Assembly (NCBI GenBank): GCA_024663395.1
Contig: JANFAH010000054.1
Span: 1-64,000 of the forward strand
DNA length: 64,000 nt
Source: Pisolithus tinctorius
Lineage: Eukaryota; Basidiomycota; Agaricomycetes; Boletales; Pisolithaceae
Direction: 5' to 3'
Of the stretch, positions 12,219 to 26,234 are shown piece after piece. Position numbers and translations under genes: made by a program. The stretch's first letter is position 1. Every line of letters starts with the position of its first letter. The notes beneath the pieces were generated by a model, which was not told the DNA's origin, searched no databases, and worked only from the letters and a program-made list of their open reading frames with translations.

Positions 12219-13893
12219 TGGGCCTAAGTTCTACACGTTCCTCGTCCATTTTCCTCGCTAGCTCCTACTTGAGCACATACACGAGGCTTCTCCTTGTTGC
12301 ATTCATACCGCCACTATTTGATCCGCACTGTTGTTTTTTACTCACTTAATACATTACTATCTATAGCGTATTCCGCCTTCTCCGGTACAATGACACACTT
12401 ACACCATCTTGGACGACTGCCGTTGTGCTGTTCTCGTACATCCGTCCGTGTTATCCTGCTCTGTCCCATCTTCCGCTCCCCCACCTTGACATTGTCTGGA
12501 CTCGTCGTATTCATGTGACGTGTAGAGTCGGTTCTTTCTCTGTGAATGTTTCCCTCGGACCTTGCTGGACTGAACTGTTGCTACTCTCCATTTACACACA
12601 TGGATTGCACATGTACCAAGCGTGTTGCAGCGAAGTTGCACACATCCGACCACCTAATAATTGCGGTCTGCCGATTGCACGCACGCAAGATTATCGCATG
12701 ATCATTCCTCAAGTCAAGCTTGCTGTCGATCGTGAGATAAAGGTGATTCATTACAATATAACTAATAGCATGCACGCCAGCATGATCATCTCCATCTCCG
12801 AGATTGCACCATTTTGCATGTGGTTGTTACGTGGCCCTTGTTCTGGCTTGCATGATGAGGGTATGCTGCCTAGGTGGGCTCTCATGCAGTAGGGTAGGCG
12901 ATTCGCGAATATTGCTGCTGGCTGCACGGTGGAAATATAGACATTGCTTCCTCATCACGAAAAAAAAAAAAACCTGCCACCTGATCGGCAGCCTCGCCAT
13001 AAAAACGTGCAGCATGGCAATAGTTTACACTGAGATTGCAGTGGCCACTCCAGCAACGACACGGGCCACCACTTATCTCCGCTCGCAACTATTTAATATT
13101 TGAGTTCCATCGGGAAAGAGCGGACGACAGAAATCCCTCAGTGGGGTTTGAACGGAACCTTAGACGGGCGACTTGGGTTGTATGAATATTGCGAGTAGAA
13201 TGAAAGTCTGGGGTATATTATAGTCGTAGCAAGCCCGAAGCGGTTTGATGAGGATGGGGGACAAGCTGAGACGAGGCAGGGGGTGAATGCTTCACGCGCA
13301 TTGCGGTACGTAGGTCTCACGCAGTTCGTGAGTCAGAGATCGGTGTGCACGCACAACTTCCACTGGGTTGCCACACTACGCTGATAATCTGATTTGTTGC
13401 TTACCCGGCACCTCTCCTCGGGCACCCGATTTACGAAGTGGTCGGCCGTTTGCCGACCGTTCTCGAAGTTCCCCATTCAGTGACAGCTGCTTACGATTCA
13501 CGTACTTTTAAAGGAGCATTCCATCAACCCGCTCCTTGTCCTGTTTCTACCTCTTCGGTTTCTGTACTGGGTGAGTACTTGACGCCCATCTTTATTCCCA
13601 TCAACTTCCCCTGCATTGGAGCGGTCTGTGGATCTGCTCTGATCGGTAACAAGCACCAACGGGCGCATGACGGCTGTTGATCATGTCTAGGCGAATCACA
13701 TGCATACGCATGATCCCAATCGCCACCACTGGCCCGGCAAAGCCGCCCTACGTTTGACTCCACCTTTTACTTCGCTTGCTTATACCCTTTTTTTAATCAT
13801 TATTATTCGTTGCAACGCCTCTGACTCTCCATCATGGCGGCCAGGTTGAACCAGGTGTATAAACATCTATCTAACGACAAGAATCCAACAAAC
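12219..13893. other. 1.7-kb region without a recognised gene
   Basis: Frames of up to 155 codons occur (for example 12425-12892) but have no coding signature. There is a run of about 13 A at 12960-12972. The final part is the aspartate aminotransferase promoter and 5' UTR, with an in-frame upstream ATG at 13834. Confidence 0.35.
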
Positions 13894-15580
<1,687 letters not shown>

Positions 15581-16236
15581 ATTAAATGTTGGGTTATATC
15601 CTGTTACATTAGTCATGTGACATAGAAGGATGATAGAAGCCAATAGAATGTGTTTCTGTGACGTCAAACAACGTGCCTTGCTGATGGTGACATCATATTC
15701 CATATCCAGACTGCACACCAGGTTCCAATTTTTGAAACCGGTCACCCCGTTTTCTGACGAATTTATCCTTTCGGAATCAATATTTTTTCCTGAGTTTTCG
15801 GTCTCGCCCTTGCGTCAGGTCGTCTTTCTGTCCTCGGGACGATCTTTGTGTGTTTTTCCTTCCTCCTTAGATCACAAAAAATTCTCACCCGCCCTCTGCT
15901 GGATCTGGTGTTTGCCCGTCTCTCTGTCGGGAACTGGTGGCACAAGTCTGCTTTTCTTTCCTAATAGTGATGATTTCTTGTCAGTCGTCACCTCCAAGTA
16001 TAACATCAAACTCGTGTCACGTTCACCAGTGAAGACTTGCTGCGCTAACTGCCGGTGCTACTGCTGGCGGGTATTCTAAACAGGCTGCTTGCGTCATCGG
16101 AATCGCTGATTCGTTTGCAGTCTGTCGTCCTCGTGTCCTTCATACTCGTACTTCTTCATTGGAGAACACCTGAGGCCTTTAAAACGGGCCTCTGCCAAAG
16201 TTTGTCTTCCGTATTGTTATTTCCCCGCTCGTTTGA
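15581..16236. other. Intergenic region before the HEAT-repeat gene
   Basis: The 656 bp are pyrimidine-rich on the plus strand and hold a 149-codon frame (15630-16079) with no recognisable features. It is probably the promoter and leader of the downstream gene. Confidence 0.35.
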
Positions 16237-19200
16237 ATGATATTCATGGGTCAAGTAGTGTCTCTTGTCGATATCCAACACTCCTGCTCGTCAGCGCAGG
16301 TGTCCTCCTCGGAGCACTCAAGTCGTTCCTCTTCATCATCCGCTAGGCCCATAGTGCCTCCGAACCATATAAATTTGACTGCCCCGCAAGTCCTGGGCGC
16401 TTTTGTTTCGTCGCCTTCGCCCTCTGTGCGAGATAACCCATTTGAATCCCCTCCGTCATCGCCACCTCTGCCCTTCTATACTGCGCCGTCTACTCCCTTG
16501 ACATCTCCGCAGGCCGAAGATCCACCATCGAACTCTCCCGCTCTTTCCCTGCAACAACCGTCTGGAGCCGTCAACAGGTTCACATCTCCGCCACATACCA
16601 ACCCTCTTCTCCCCCCTTTAACACCCCAAGTAGAGCTTGAGACGGATCCCCTTGTAGAAGCCTACCCTGTACTTGACACTGCAGCGGATTTTGCGCTGGA
16701 CGATGAAGGGCTCACCACACTTGAAAAAATATACCTTTTCTCCCGCAGTAGATCTGCACACCACAGGTAAGCTCCGTCCTATTCTCTACCTCATTACTGC
16801 GGTACAAGTTCAGTCACCTCTCACTTGTAGGGTATTTATTTCGCATGCATTACCATCATTTCTAGCGCACGTCACTCCGCTTGAAGCTGTCGAGTATGTT
16901 TTACCACTGCTTCCAAGTTTAGCTATGGACGAAGGTACCTTCACACTATATTAGTTCTGACGCAGCGCATTCATCTTTTATGACGTGTTATAGATGAGGC
17001 GGTTAAGGAGGCGCTGGCCTCCGAACTCATTGGAATTTTGTGGTGGTTCCTCACGGTGGGGAATTATTTTAATCTTTCCTCGTTGGTCCCGCACTAAACG
17101 TGCCCATTCGAAGCGGTGCCGATTGGTGGAGGAACCGACTAGCTCTGCTGATTGCCAACCTAATTACACTGATGGTGACGTGACCCTGATGTCCGTTCAA
17201 GCTTTCACGCCTATCCTGGGAACCTTTCTCCTGAGCCCGAACGGCATGGTCAGTGGGCCAGCGCGATATGCTGTCGTTGAATTGCTGGGTAGGATAAAGA
17301 AAGCAGATGCCGCAGAAGACGAAGGGGTGGAGAGTGATTATGGTGCGGGTGGCTGCGGGCTTTTTGGGAGGCCACAGAGAAGATTGTTTGAGGACGAAGT
17401 CCTTCATCAGATCGTAATCGGAATTGGAAGGTTGGACCTACCTGCAGAAGACGAAATTGTGGACGTATGGTTTGATGCGTCCGCACGAACCCCTGCGACG
17501 GAAATACCAGGTCAGGTGTCCGCGTCGGGAGCCGTTGATCAACCATATGATCCTACCGTCAATCCATACTTTCCCGTTCCTCCGCCCTCTCCATCGTCGC
17601 CCGTATCTTCTCTCCCGCCATTTTCTTCCGCGACTATCGCGGTTCCCGTTCCTTCAGTGTCTGTAGTTCCGCCAAGTCCACCGCCCTGCGTTACTCCACT
17701 CCCAGAATTACCGTCGACTGAGCCGCCTTCACCCATCACTTGTATATCATATCATCACGAGGGGACAGGCTCTAGTCCTACAAGAATGGCTACCTCGTAC
17801 GGGTCGGTTTTGCCTACGGCGCCGCAGTCGGCAGACGTAGAGGCGCGTCAGGAGACGGAGGATGAGACTGACGCTACCGAACAGGCGGCCATTGGGCGGC
17901 TGTCGAGTATGAGTTTGATCGCCGCCGTTACAGCTGGAGGTGAGCGGATCCACTTGCTTTTTCGGGTAGTCTTAGCTGGAACTTGGAACAGGTTCACTAG
18001 CACCTGATATTCAGCGTGTATTTGTAAAGGAGGTGGAGCGCGCGGGTAAAGATCCAGTATACTGGGTAAGACGAGAAGCATCATTTGCGCTCGGTGCACT
18101 TGCGAAAGTCGTGCCGGAAGAATTATTAGTCTTGACATTAGTAAGTGTCGCGCTCCGGGCGGCATCCTTGCACTAACAGGCAGCGACCTAGCTCCCCTTG
18201 TTTGATTCCTTGCGATCAGATTCGGTGTGGAATGTCCGCCACTCCTCACTCTTTGCACTTCCCGCGGTCCTTTCCCGTTTATCACCCCATCTACGACGTT
18301 CCGTAGCACTTTCGACACTCGTTCCACTTTCGCGGGATGAATCACCAGCTGTGCGGTCCGGGGTATTGGAAGCCCTTGGGGAAGTCCTGTATACCTTCCA
18401 CACTGACCAAGATGGACCACCTTCTGAGTTGCTCCGACTTTTCCTGGGCCGCGAGCAGCCTTCTAAAGAGCAGTATCCAGTCGCCTGCAGAATGCCGGGT
18501 GCAATATGGTCAGGTACGGCGGGATGAAGCGCTTATATTCTTTTTTTTAACGAAAATCGAAAAACATGACACTCACGTTTTTTGTTATAGTATTGCCGGA
18601 TCTGGACTTCTTCGATGATCCAGCTCGTCCCCTTGCGTGTGCGTTCAACTATCCTGCTGTGGCACTAACATTAGGATCTGCCAGATGGGGAGAACTGCGG
18701 GAATACTACTTGACTTTGGCCCAATGTAAGACGTCCAAAGTTCGGAGAACGCTTGCGGCGAGTTTGGGTGAACTGGCACGGGTGATCGGGCCTGAGAACG
18801 CGGCCCGTGACCTCTCACAGGTCTGGTGGGATGCCATGCGATGTGACGACGATGGAGATGTTCGGCTGAAAGCGATTGAGGCACTTCCGCTGTTTGTCGA
18901 CTCCCTCGGGGAAGGGAAGGCGCGGGATGATATCTTTACCGGACTGGTCAAGGCATGGGAAGAAGGCTGGCTCTCGCGGAATTGGCGGGCAAGAGAAAGT
19001 CTGATTCAGGTGCTAGCTGATCTCGCCGGATCTCCATCCCATCCCGACTGCGTGTGCAGGCTGCTCAAAAATGGACTTGAAGATGATTTCGGAACGGTTA
19101 GGGATGCTGCGATCCATGTGGTATGTCTCGAGAAGGTAGCAGCCCTGAGGCTTACTCAGATTGTGTTTTAGATCACGCGTGTCTGGGCTGACTGTGATAA

Positions 19201-19772
19201 ATGGGCGGTTGTGCTCGACGGCCTCCGCCGAGATATCATTGCCTTGGCACACGCTTCCTCATATCGAAAACGCATGACGTGAGTGTTGTCAATTGTGTAC
19301 TTGTTCTCGGTCTCAATCCTTCCTGTAGATATGTTGCTTGTCAGCAATCTCTGGTGTTGATGACAGAGAAAAACTCGTTTGTCGTGGACGATACTAACTG
19401 GGAGGCACTTAGACAGCTCGCTCACGATCGTGTCGTGGGCGTTCGCATTGGCGTTGCACGTCTCGCTAAATCGTTGTATGGTAAGCATCTATCTCATTAG
19501 GTGGCTGGTGTGTATCATTTACGGGTGGCAACTTCGTAGATAAGCACACTCGTTCGTCCGGTCTTCAAGTTCCCCAGCGCATAATCGACTTGGTAGAGCA
19601 ACTTCGTCGAGACACGTCGACAGAGGTGCGGTCTTACGTCCCGAAGGTCGTCGATTTCTGTGACGAAACGCATGCTACTGGGTCGAGTCGCTCTGGAGTA
19701 TTTGCAACGTTTTCGCGACCACCGCCGATCACGAACCGGTCGGAAAAGGACGTACCGATGACTTCGCTATGA
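16237..19772 (+). CDS. Large HEAT/ARM-repeat protein, PP4 regulatory subunit 1-like
   Basis: Ten exons (16237-16766, 16831-16934, 16994-17055, 17114-17939, 18001-18140, 18192-18513, 18591-19120, 19172-19278, 19329-19480, 19540-19772) join in frame to about 1001 residues.

The N-terminal 170 residues and a middle block near residues 310-470 are Ser/Pro-rich and probably disordered. The rest is helical HEAT repeats, for example YWVRREASFALGALAKVVP, VWNVRHSSLFALPAVLSRL, KVRRTLAASLGELARVIG and DVRLKAIEALPLFVDSL. This repeat style is that of PP4R1 and the PP2A A-subunit, which scaffold serine/threonine phosphatase catalytic subunits. The assignment to PP4R1 rests on pattern memory only; another HEAT scaffold is possible. 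The start codon is uncertain: ATG 16246 in the same frame is equally good. Confidence 0.72.
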
Positions 19773-20222
19773 CCACTGGGGCCCTCAGTCGCTGTCACTG
19801 CCATTTATGATCTGTCATGTTTCACCTGAAACGACTGCCGGTCATCATGAATCCGCTATTTATGGACGATGGTTTACGGCCACGCCGCTGTTACCCTACT
19901 CTCCGATCACCATGTACTGTTGATCTTATTGTATCGTACACTACTTTTGTCGTATCATACTGTAGAGAATTGGCGTCAGTTTATTTGATGCTGCACAGAG
20001 ACTACCACGGACAATGCTAATAATGCATTATGTATTGTGTTTCCCCGAAAGGCAAGTCCCACGGGGAGTCTCGCTTGAGAAGTTTTCGCGGCATCATTTT
20101 TGGGCCTATCACCAGACCACCGCGAAGCTGGTTCTTTGCGCCAAATCGCCTTCCTTGTTCCTTCCCGGCTCACCCACCCGGCGACTGCCCCTTTGCCCTA
20201 TGCTCAAGGCGTCCAAACCACA
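19773..20222. other. Short intergenic region
   Basis: The 450 bp between the HEAT-repeat gene and the first four-TM gene show no coding signal and presumably hold a 3' UTR and a promoter. Confidence 0.4.
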
Positions 20223-21839
20223 ATGACAAGCCTTCTACTCCTCGCTCGGTACATGCTTTTTGGTCAGCTTGCACCACTTCCCACGGAACCATGCATGCCT
20301 CGTGTGTACTGACGTGGGTCCAGGTTTGTTCGTGATATGCAATGCGATAATTTGTATAAGTGCGGTTTGGAATCATAGTCTCACCACCTCAAGCCAAACG
20401 CGTACGTCATTTAAGTTCTTTATTCATCCTCTTGGTGACCCACCTGATGGTGTGTAAACGGCCCCTCGTTCTCTTCCTGTAGTGCAAATCGATATCTACC
20501 TCGCCTTCTTGGGTGCTTTCGGTCTGGTGTTTGCTGTTACCCTGTACGTTGACCTATGCCCCCCGCGGACCTACTTGACGTGGCTACTGTGAAGCATTTT
20601 CGTGGAGGTCCTCTTCAACAATCCGTTCACTACCCGTATATGGTTTGAATCCGGCTGGGTAGCAGTGTTTTGGCTTATGGAACTCTGTAAGTTGTCGTGG
20701 TTTCGTTGTGCACTAGGTTAACTTGCTTTTCATAGCCGGTGCGGCCGCCGTGAGCGCGCTTACGAGCAATGTTCATTGCAGCAGCAATAGTGAGTCTTTC
20801 ACGCTTCATAGGTTTGTTTGCCGGGGATTTCACCATTTCTGCCTACTAGGTGTTTCCACTTCTTTGTGTATATCGCAACATCTGCTTCTGGCTTTCACGT
20901 GGATATGTACAGGTATCCGTGAGTTGTCTTAATACTGCGTGCTCTTACAAGGCCTGATTTGAACAATGGCACCTTATCGCAGTGCTTGCCTACTTTTTTC
21001 TCGTCGTCTTCACGACAGTCACATGCCAATGGGATAACCAAGATGTGTGGAACTCCACAGTCCGCCACCTACACTCATCAGCTAGCCGCCAGTATCTGAG
21101 CAGTCTCAACTCGCCTTCTACATCACGATTCAAGAATGGCTCTGAATCCTTACCCGCACCGGTAGCGGTGGTTACGTATGCGCCCAAGCCAATTCGCCCG
21201 GCCGTCCGGCCGGCGTACTTCGATCATGATAGAGCAGGCCTGGGATCGGAGTATGAGATTGAAAGATTCAAATCTCCGCCAGCTCGGCAAATGACAGTCC
21301 CTGAACAGATGGTCATTGACTATAGAAGTTCGCTTCGTGAAGCTGTTCCCATCCCTCTGTCCAGCCAAACGCAGATCTCCACGGTTCGCCCTCTGCCTCG
21401 CATCGCGCCTTTGTCCATACCTGCAGCTGCTGCTATACGACCTCGCGAGGATCCCCAGTATCCCACTGATGGCTCATTTATGGGCCGACGGGAACTACCA
21501 TCGGCTGCTGTCTATCCGAATGAACACAATTCCTCGCGGACAGAACGGCGGGAGTTGCCTGTTCAACCTTCTCCGCTCGGAAACTGGCCACGTCGGGACA
21601 TCATGGAACAGCCCGTTACGCACAAAAGGCGGAATCAGGATTCCTTGCTGTTCTCTGGGTCCACTGGTGTTCCTCGCGGGCAACTTACTCAACAATCTAC
21701 TGAAACTGGTGCGGGTCACCGTGTACAATCAGGTTCGACGCCTTCGCAGCAGCCGGGTGCCAGGAGACCGTCTGGACCAAGATTGCGTCTTCCTTCCAAT
21801 GATTTGACAGTGACATCGCAGCGGCAGGTACCGCCCTGA
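20223..21839 (+). CDS. Four-TM (MARVEL-like) membrane protein, paralogue 1
   Basis: Seven exons (20223-20262, 20324-20401, 20483-20543, 20595-20686, 20736-20789, 20850-20912, 20983-21839) encode 414 residues. Four hydrophobic segments are seen: LLLLARYMLFGLFVIC, YLAFLGAFGLVFAVTLIF, WVAVFWLMELSGAAAV and VLAYFFLVVFTTV. A loop with two cysteines (VHCSS) lies between TM3 and TM4. A roughly 270-residue cytoplasmic-type tail follows, rich in Pro, Ser, Arg and Gln. The TM1-loop-TM2-TM3-Cys loop-TM4-tail layout is that of fungal MARVEL-like proteins. No function is known from sequence. Six intron positions and phases (1,1,2,1,1,1) match the two other four-TM genes at 23.3 kb and 26.2 kb, so the three are paralogues although their sequences differ strongly. 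Confidence 0.75.
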
Positions 21840-23331
21840 ATTTTTTCCCCTCCCGGTCATTACTTAGGTAGGCGTGGTAGTATTCTTAAGAAAAGAGGCT
21901 GCAGTATTGTTCCCCTATTGTATTCCTAATTAGAGACGAGAGGAGTAGGTGCTTGTATTGTGAGATGCTTCTCTGATTGGGAGTGCATGCTTGTGCTCCT
22001 CGCGGGGGCTTTGTAGTGGAGTCACTGACATCTCCGATCTCCGGTCAGCGTCAAGAGTGCGGAAGCGTACAATGTTTATGTAACGAGCTCTGAATTATAG
22101 GGGTCTGTGAGCACACTGGAGTTGATCCCTATGTGCGGAGACCACCGAAACTGGCCCAGTGACTGCCACTGTGGAATGACATGCTAGCACGAAAAGAAGG
22201 CCTAGGGAGCCTTTCGTGAGCTGGACAATCTCTTAGTTACTTAGTGGCATCACCGTGAAGGCCTTTCCATGTACCCATAAGGACAATGCCTGCACACATT
22301 ATTGTCAAGTTCGCTTAATTGTCGTTTCCACAGCGTTGGCAGAACATCTGTTGATTTATCCCACGCGAATGAGTCACACTAACATTCGTAGCGTTCTTTT
22401 GCCATCCACCCAAGCGTAGATATGGAGAATCCACATGCACAACGGCAGGCTGTGCTTCTCGAACGGATTCTGAAAAACGCCGTAGGTATCTTATTTCCGC
22501 TGATTTCTCGCTAATCCTGGTAGTCGACATGCACAGAAGTAATCATCGAACTCAATCACTGTGTTGAAGTATGTCACTTCAGTTCAGTGTCAAGAGGGCC
22601 CACCTCCTGACTAGGAGCGTGTAGGAAATTTTATGGGCAAACGCCCCTGTCAAGATAGCAGCGGATCTAGCTACGAAATACCGCAAGAATGTACAATACA
22701 ACCTTGAGGCCACAAAGCAGGAGATGTCTTGAGTGTGGTTGATCGGGTATATGGTAACTTGGGTGCCACAAGTCATTTCCGTATGCCGTCTGACACGTCT
22801 TCGTTGCACAGAAGGCCTTTAACTCTTCAAGCCTTCAATGTTCAATGATGGCTACTCTATGTACTAGTTCGTGTGCAAGCCATGGTTATTGAAATTGCAC
22901 GATAGTTTGCATACTAGTATAGCATCAAGTCGGAATGGCAACTACTTCGATTTCTCTGGTGAATTCCTGGAACGCGTCATCTATGGCACAATGACCGCAG
23001 GCAAAAGTATCTCCCCACATAGAGCGAGTCCGCTTGCATCCATGGATGTTTGTCGGGATTTCCTTTTCGGGAAATGCCGTAGCGGCCTATTGTTCGATGT
23101 CCCCGAGGCTATTGTTCGAACCACGCGATTTCAACGACAATGACATATCCATCCATTAAAACATCTGCTTCACATGGCGTGAGATGTCCGGGCATTTGTT
23201 TTCTTCTCCCTTGCTACGACTGACTTCCGTATTGCAGCCAAGTTCACTGCCTTGGTAAACTATTCAGCTAGAGTTAACTTGATTTTCCTCACGAACCGAC
23301 CAACGCATTCTTTTACGACCTCATCAATCCA
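21840..23331. other. 1.5-kb region without a recognised gene
   Basis: No convincing exon chain was found between the first and second four-TM genes. A 90-codon frame at 22871-23143 has no recognisable feature. A worn-out further paralogue cannot be excluded because all paralogues here have tiny 5' exons. Confidence 0.3.
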
Positions 23332-24663
23332 ATGCCGAACGCGTTCCTTGTCATACGCACGATCTTTTTTGGTGCGTTGTTGATGCTATGGCCCATACCC
23401 AACTAAGCAATAACCGCCAGCCCTACTTCTCTGTTTGAACGTCTTGCTACTTGTCTTCGCAGGATGGAATTTATCTGCAATTGCAAATACTGGTACGTCT
23501 CGCTTGCGAAGGAGTAGAGAGCGTCCGTTCGCTAATGTAGATCCTGCAGCGCCCGGTGCGCCCATACTTGTCATTATAAGCTCATCCTTAATTCTCCTAT
23601 TTGTGACCTTGTTCGTGGCTCTCTTACTTCGATGGTACGAATAAGCTCTAAATTCTGCCACAGGGCATCCATTGCCGAGGCTATCTGCTCTCAGGGAAGA
23701 CCTGAACACGTGCGGTTTGAGTGTGCTTGGACGGTCCTCATGTGCACTGTGCAACTTGGTCGGTTCTAAATTTTGATTGTATAACCGATTTCACCTCTTA
23801 CCCTGGTCTAGCCTCTAGTATTAACGTGACAGTCAACGGACCACCTGTGATTTGTCACTCACAATGTAAGCGGACGGATCATGGAGGTGGAGCTGCGTTT
23901 AATTCCATTCATTTTCAACAGGGACATGGTCAACTTGCGCCTCGTCTTCGCTCTTGGTCCCTGTGACCTGGATGGTCGCTCTCATCAGTACGTGCCTAAT
24001 ATAGACTCATGCCGACATCTGACAATACTGGCGACTGCAGTCCTCACCTATTGCTTGACAATATGTATTACCGCATTGCTACATGCACCTTCGATTCCAG
24101 ACGTTTGGCGGATGCCAATATCCTCGGTGCCGTGGTTCAACGTCGATGCAGAAGTGCCGTCCCCTACTACTAAGGCATTCGCTAAGGAGAAGGCCTTCTC
24201 ACGGTATTCTAATGCAAGCGCGGAATCCTGTGCCATCACAAAGTACATCACAGAACGCTGGGGAAGACTCACTCACATCGAAAGCCAATCGGAATCTCCT
24301 TCGAAAGTTGCCTTGTCCTCCAAAGGTCATGAGTCCATTGACAGCGCCCGACCTGTCTGGGCACGACAAAAAGATGGACGACGAGGTGTCGACCAGCCAT
24401 TTGCTAAGCCACCGCCACTACCTGCCTTACGCGGGGTTTTGCCGCCCCCGCCACCCACCATTCTTGCAAAGGAAGTTGTTGTGCCGAGGGACACCCGTTA
24501 CGTTGGACGGTCGGAGATGAAATCGAGTAACGACCACTCGACCCTCACTTCGCATGCACAGACGTTGTTCCCGAAAGGGACTGCCAACCCGGATCTTCCT
24601 ATTCCGCGCCCACATTTGTCTCACTGGATACCCGCTGACGCTACGAAAGCGGGTTACTTTTAA
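23332..24663 (+). CDS. Four-TM (MARVEL-like) membrane protein, paralogue 2
   Basis: Seven exons (23332-23371, 23421-23492, 23541-23634, 23664-23758, 23812-23865, 23922-23987, 24041-24663) join in frame to 347 residues. TM1 is within FFALLLCLNVLLLVFAG, TM2 PILVIISSSLILLFVTLFV, TM3 near FECAWTVLMCTVQLASS and TM4 LVPVTWMVALIILTYCLTI. The TM3-TM4 loop carries two cysteines (VICHS, STCAS) and a possible N-glycosylation site (INVTVNG). The 200-residue tail is Ser/Pro-rich with a polyproline stretch (LPPPPPTI).

Intron phases 1,1,2,1,1,1 match paralogues 1 and 3 exactly. Intron 3 would be only 29 nt (23635-23663), unusually short, but its position and phase agree with the homologous introns. Function unknown. 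Confidence 0.72.
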
Positions 24664-24919
24664 AGTGCTGTTTCCGTGGAGTGCTGCTCACTTCCCTGAA
24701 GTTATGTTGCTCAGTTGGACTACTAGGTGCGTGCGGACTTGACTTCTGTAGCGTTAGCCCAGTACTTGTTGTAATGAATTCAAAGATGTAGATTAGTGAC
24801 TACTGTTTAATCACAATCAACCAAAAATAACCGTTCCCACAAGGGTTGAGATGTGAGATAGTCCGTAATAACACAACGCAGAAAGGGAATGAATAGGTGT
24901 CGGAGCACGTCTGCTCGGC
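24664..24919. other. Convergent 3' flank
   Basis: This 256-bp gap lies between the stops of the second four-TM gene (plus) and the proton-channel gene (minus). Nothing else was seen in it. Confidence 0.5.
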
Positions 24920-25723
24920 TCACAGGTCGGGCGTACCCTCGGATCCTCCCGTCTCGAGCCAGAGTACACGGGCCCTCAGTTTCCGGTTCTCTTCCCGGGC
25001 TTTTGCGAGTGCAGCTGATGTGCCCTCCAATTTTCTTTTTGTTTCGTCGAGTTCTTTGAGGACTTCTTCCTCCACTTCACCAGCGCCGACGGCAATACCT
25101 AATGAGAACGTCATCGTACTGGCCATATGGAGATAGCAGAATCGACGTTACCCCCGACAAGCTTGACAAGCCGCCACATACGCAGTGTGATGAGTAGACC
25201 CGCGAGTTCACGCTCCTTACCCTTGAGAACGAACTCAAGGACGACGGTCGTAATGATGATGATAGCATCAAAGAGATGGAAGGACGCGTGGGGGACGTTA
25301 GAGAGCGGCAAGAAGAATTTGATTCCAAAGGACCATAAAGCCAGAGGTATTTCAATCAAAAAGAATGTGTTAATAGCAAGGGATATGTTGGCTAAGACCT
25401 CCAGCCAAGCTGGTGATTCGGGACCCTCCGGGGGTATACATCCATTCGACAGAAAGCTGTACCCCAGATCGACGAGGACGCAGGCCACATCAATTGTAAT
25501 CTAGTGACCAGGATGTGAGCAAATAAATCAATCTGGGGATAAAAGGGACAGGAACACAGCTACCCACCAGTGTAATGACAAACGTGTGCAGCCAAGGAGA
25601 CTCGAGGAACTGAGCGGTGTTCTGGCGCCAAGCTGCTAACGTTGAAGGCCTGTTCCTCCTTGATGGTACAGCCTCGATATCGGAGGCTGGGAGCAGTGGC
25701 TGATGTTCACCGGTATCTGACAT
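24920..25723 (-). CDS. Voltage-gated proton channel, Hv1 family
   Basis: Three exons (25723-25568, 25500-25152, 25098-24920) give 227 residues made of one voltage-sensor domain and a coiled coil.

S1 holds TIDVACVLVDLGY, whose first Asp aligns with the proton-selectivity Asp112 of human Hv1. S2 holds FFLIEIPLALW, with the Glu of the charge-transfer centre. S3 begins HLFDAIIII (Asp174 position). S4 reads LRMWRLVKLV, so the human R-x-x-R-x-x-R pattern becomes R-M-W-R-L-V-K with the conserved Trp. The position of human Lys157 in S2 appears to be Ala.

There is no pore domain. The C-terminus (GEVEEEVLKELDETKRKLEG onward) is a heptad coiled coil, as in dimeric Hv1. Such channels extrude protons on depolarisation across the plasma membrane; fungal members from Suillus and Aspergillus have been characterised. 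The third S4 charge being Lys is a visible difference from animals. Confidence 0.9.
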
Positions 25724-26234
25724 GGTGGTATAAGGTCGAGATGCGCCCAGCGCTTTAGTAGATGTGCTCGCACACTATTAGTACGATCGCATTGGGCAAA
25801 GCGGTATATTCACGGTCACGTGAACACCACGCGGATTTAGCAATGATCGACGGGGTATGGAAGTACCTACTGGCACCGGGCTGGTATTTTGGTTCTGAAG
25901 CCTTCTCTGCTCCCCGGATGCCACTTACTAGAAGAGGCGCTCGAGTCCATACAGTTTTTGCAGGTCGTGTCGTTCTCGACAATCACGTCAGTTCATCAGT
26001 CCACATCAGACCCTGCCCCTCAGCGCAGCCTTGCGGCAGCAGCACTGCCAACCGTAAAACGGCATCGAGGCGCCTAAAAATATTTGAACATATAATATTA
26101 TCGTGCCCCAACTTATCCCATGGCCAGCTAATTACTGACTGCGGTTGCCTCGCTGGTTTCATGACTCTCATCTTACCTTGACTTTTCTTTTAATCCCCTC
26201 GTCTTCTTCCCCGGTCCCGTCTACCTTGTCTCAA
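25724..26234. promoter_or_regulatory. Divergent promoter region, Hv1 / four-TM paralogue 3
   Basis: The 511-bp gap lies between a minus-strand and a plus-strand start codon and must carry both promoters. A C/T-rich stretch directly precedes the plus-strand ATG (about 26170-26230), as is common at fungal transcription starts. An AT-rich TATTTGAACATATAATATTA segment lies near 26080-26100. Confidence 0.4.

Noticed and set aside
11647..12249. 200-codon minus-strand open frame
   Set aside because: It is antisense to the spliced AN1 zinc-finger gene on the plus strand, which has clear domain ligands and splice sites; the frame has no recognisable feature.
12425..12892. 155-codon plus-strand frame
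   Set aside because: Composition and lack of any motif suggest chance; it overlaps other frames equally long.
12960..12972. Run of A as a possible retroposon poly(A) tail
   Set aside because: No processed gene copy or target-site duplication was seen around it.
23108..23130. Possible tRNA B-box (GTTCGAACC)
   Set aside because: No A-box at a proper distance and no cloverleaf could be folded around it; a similar hit at 29430 was rejected for the same reason.
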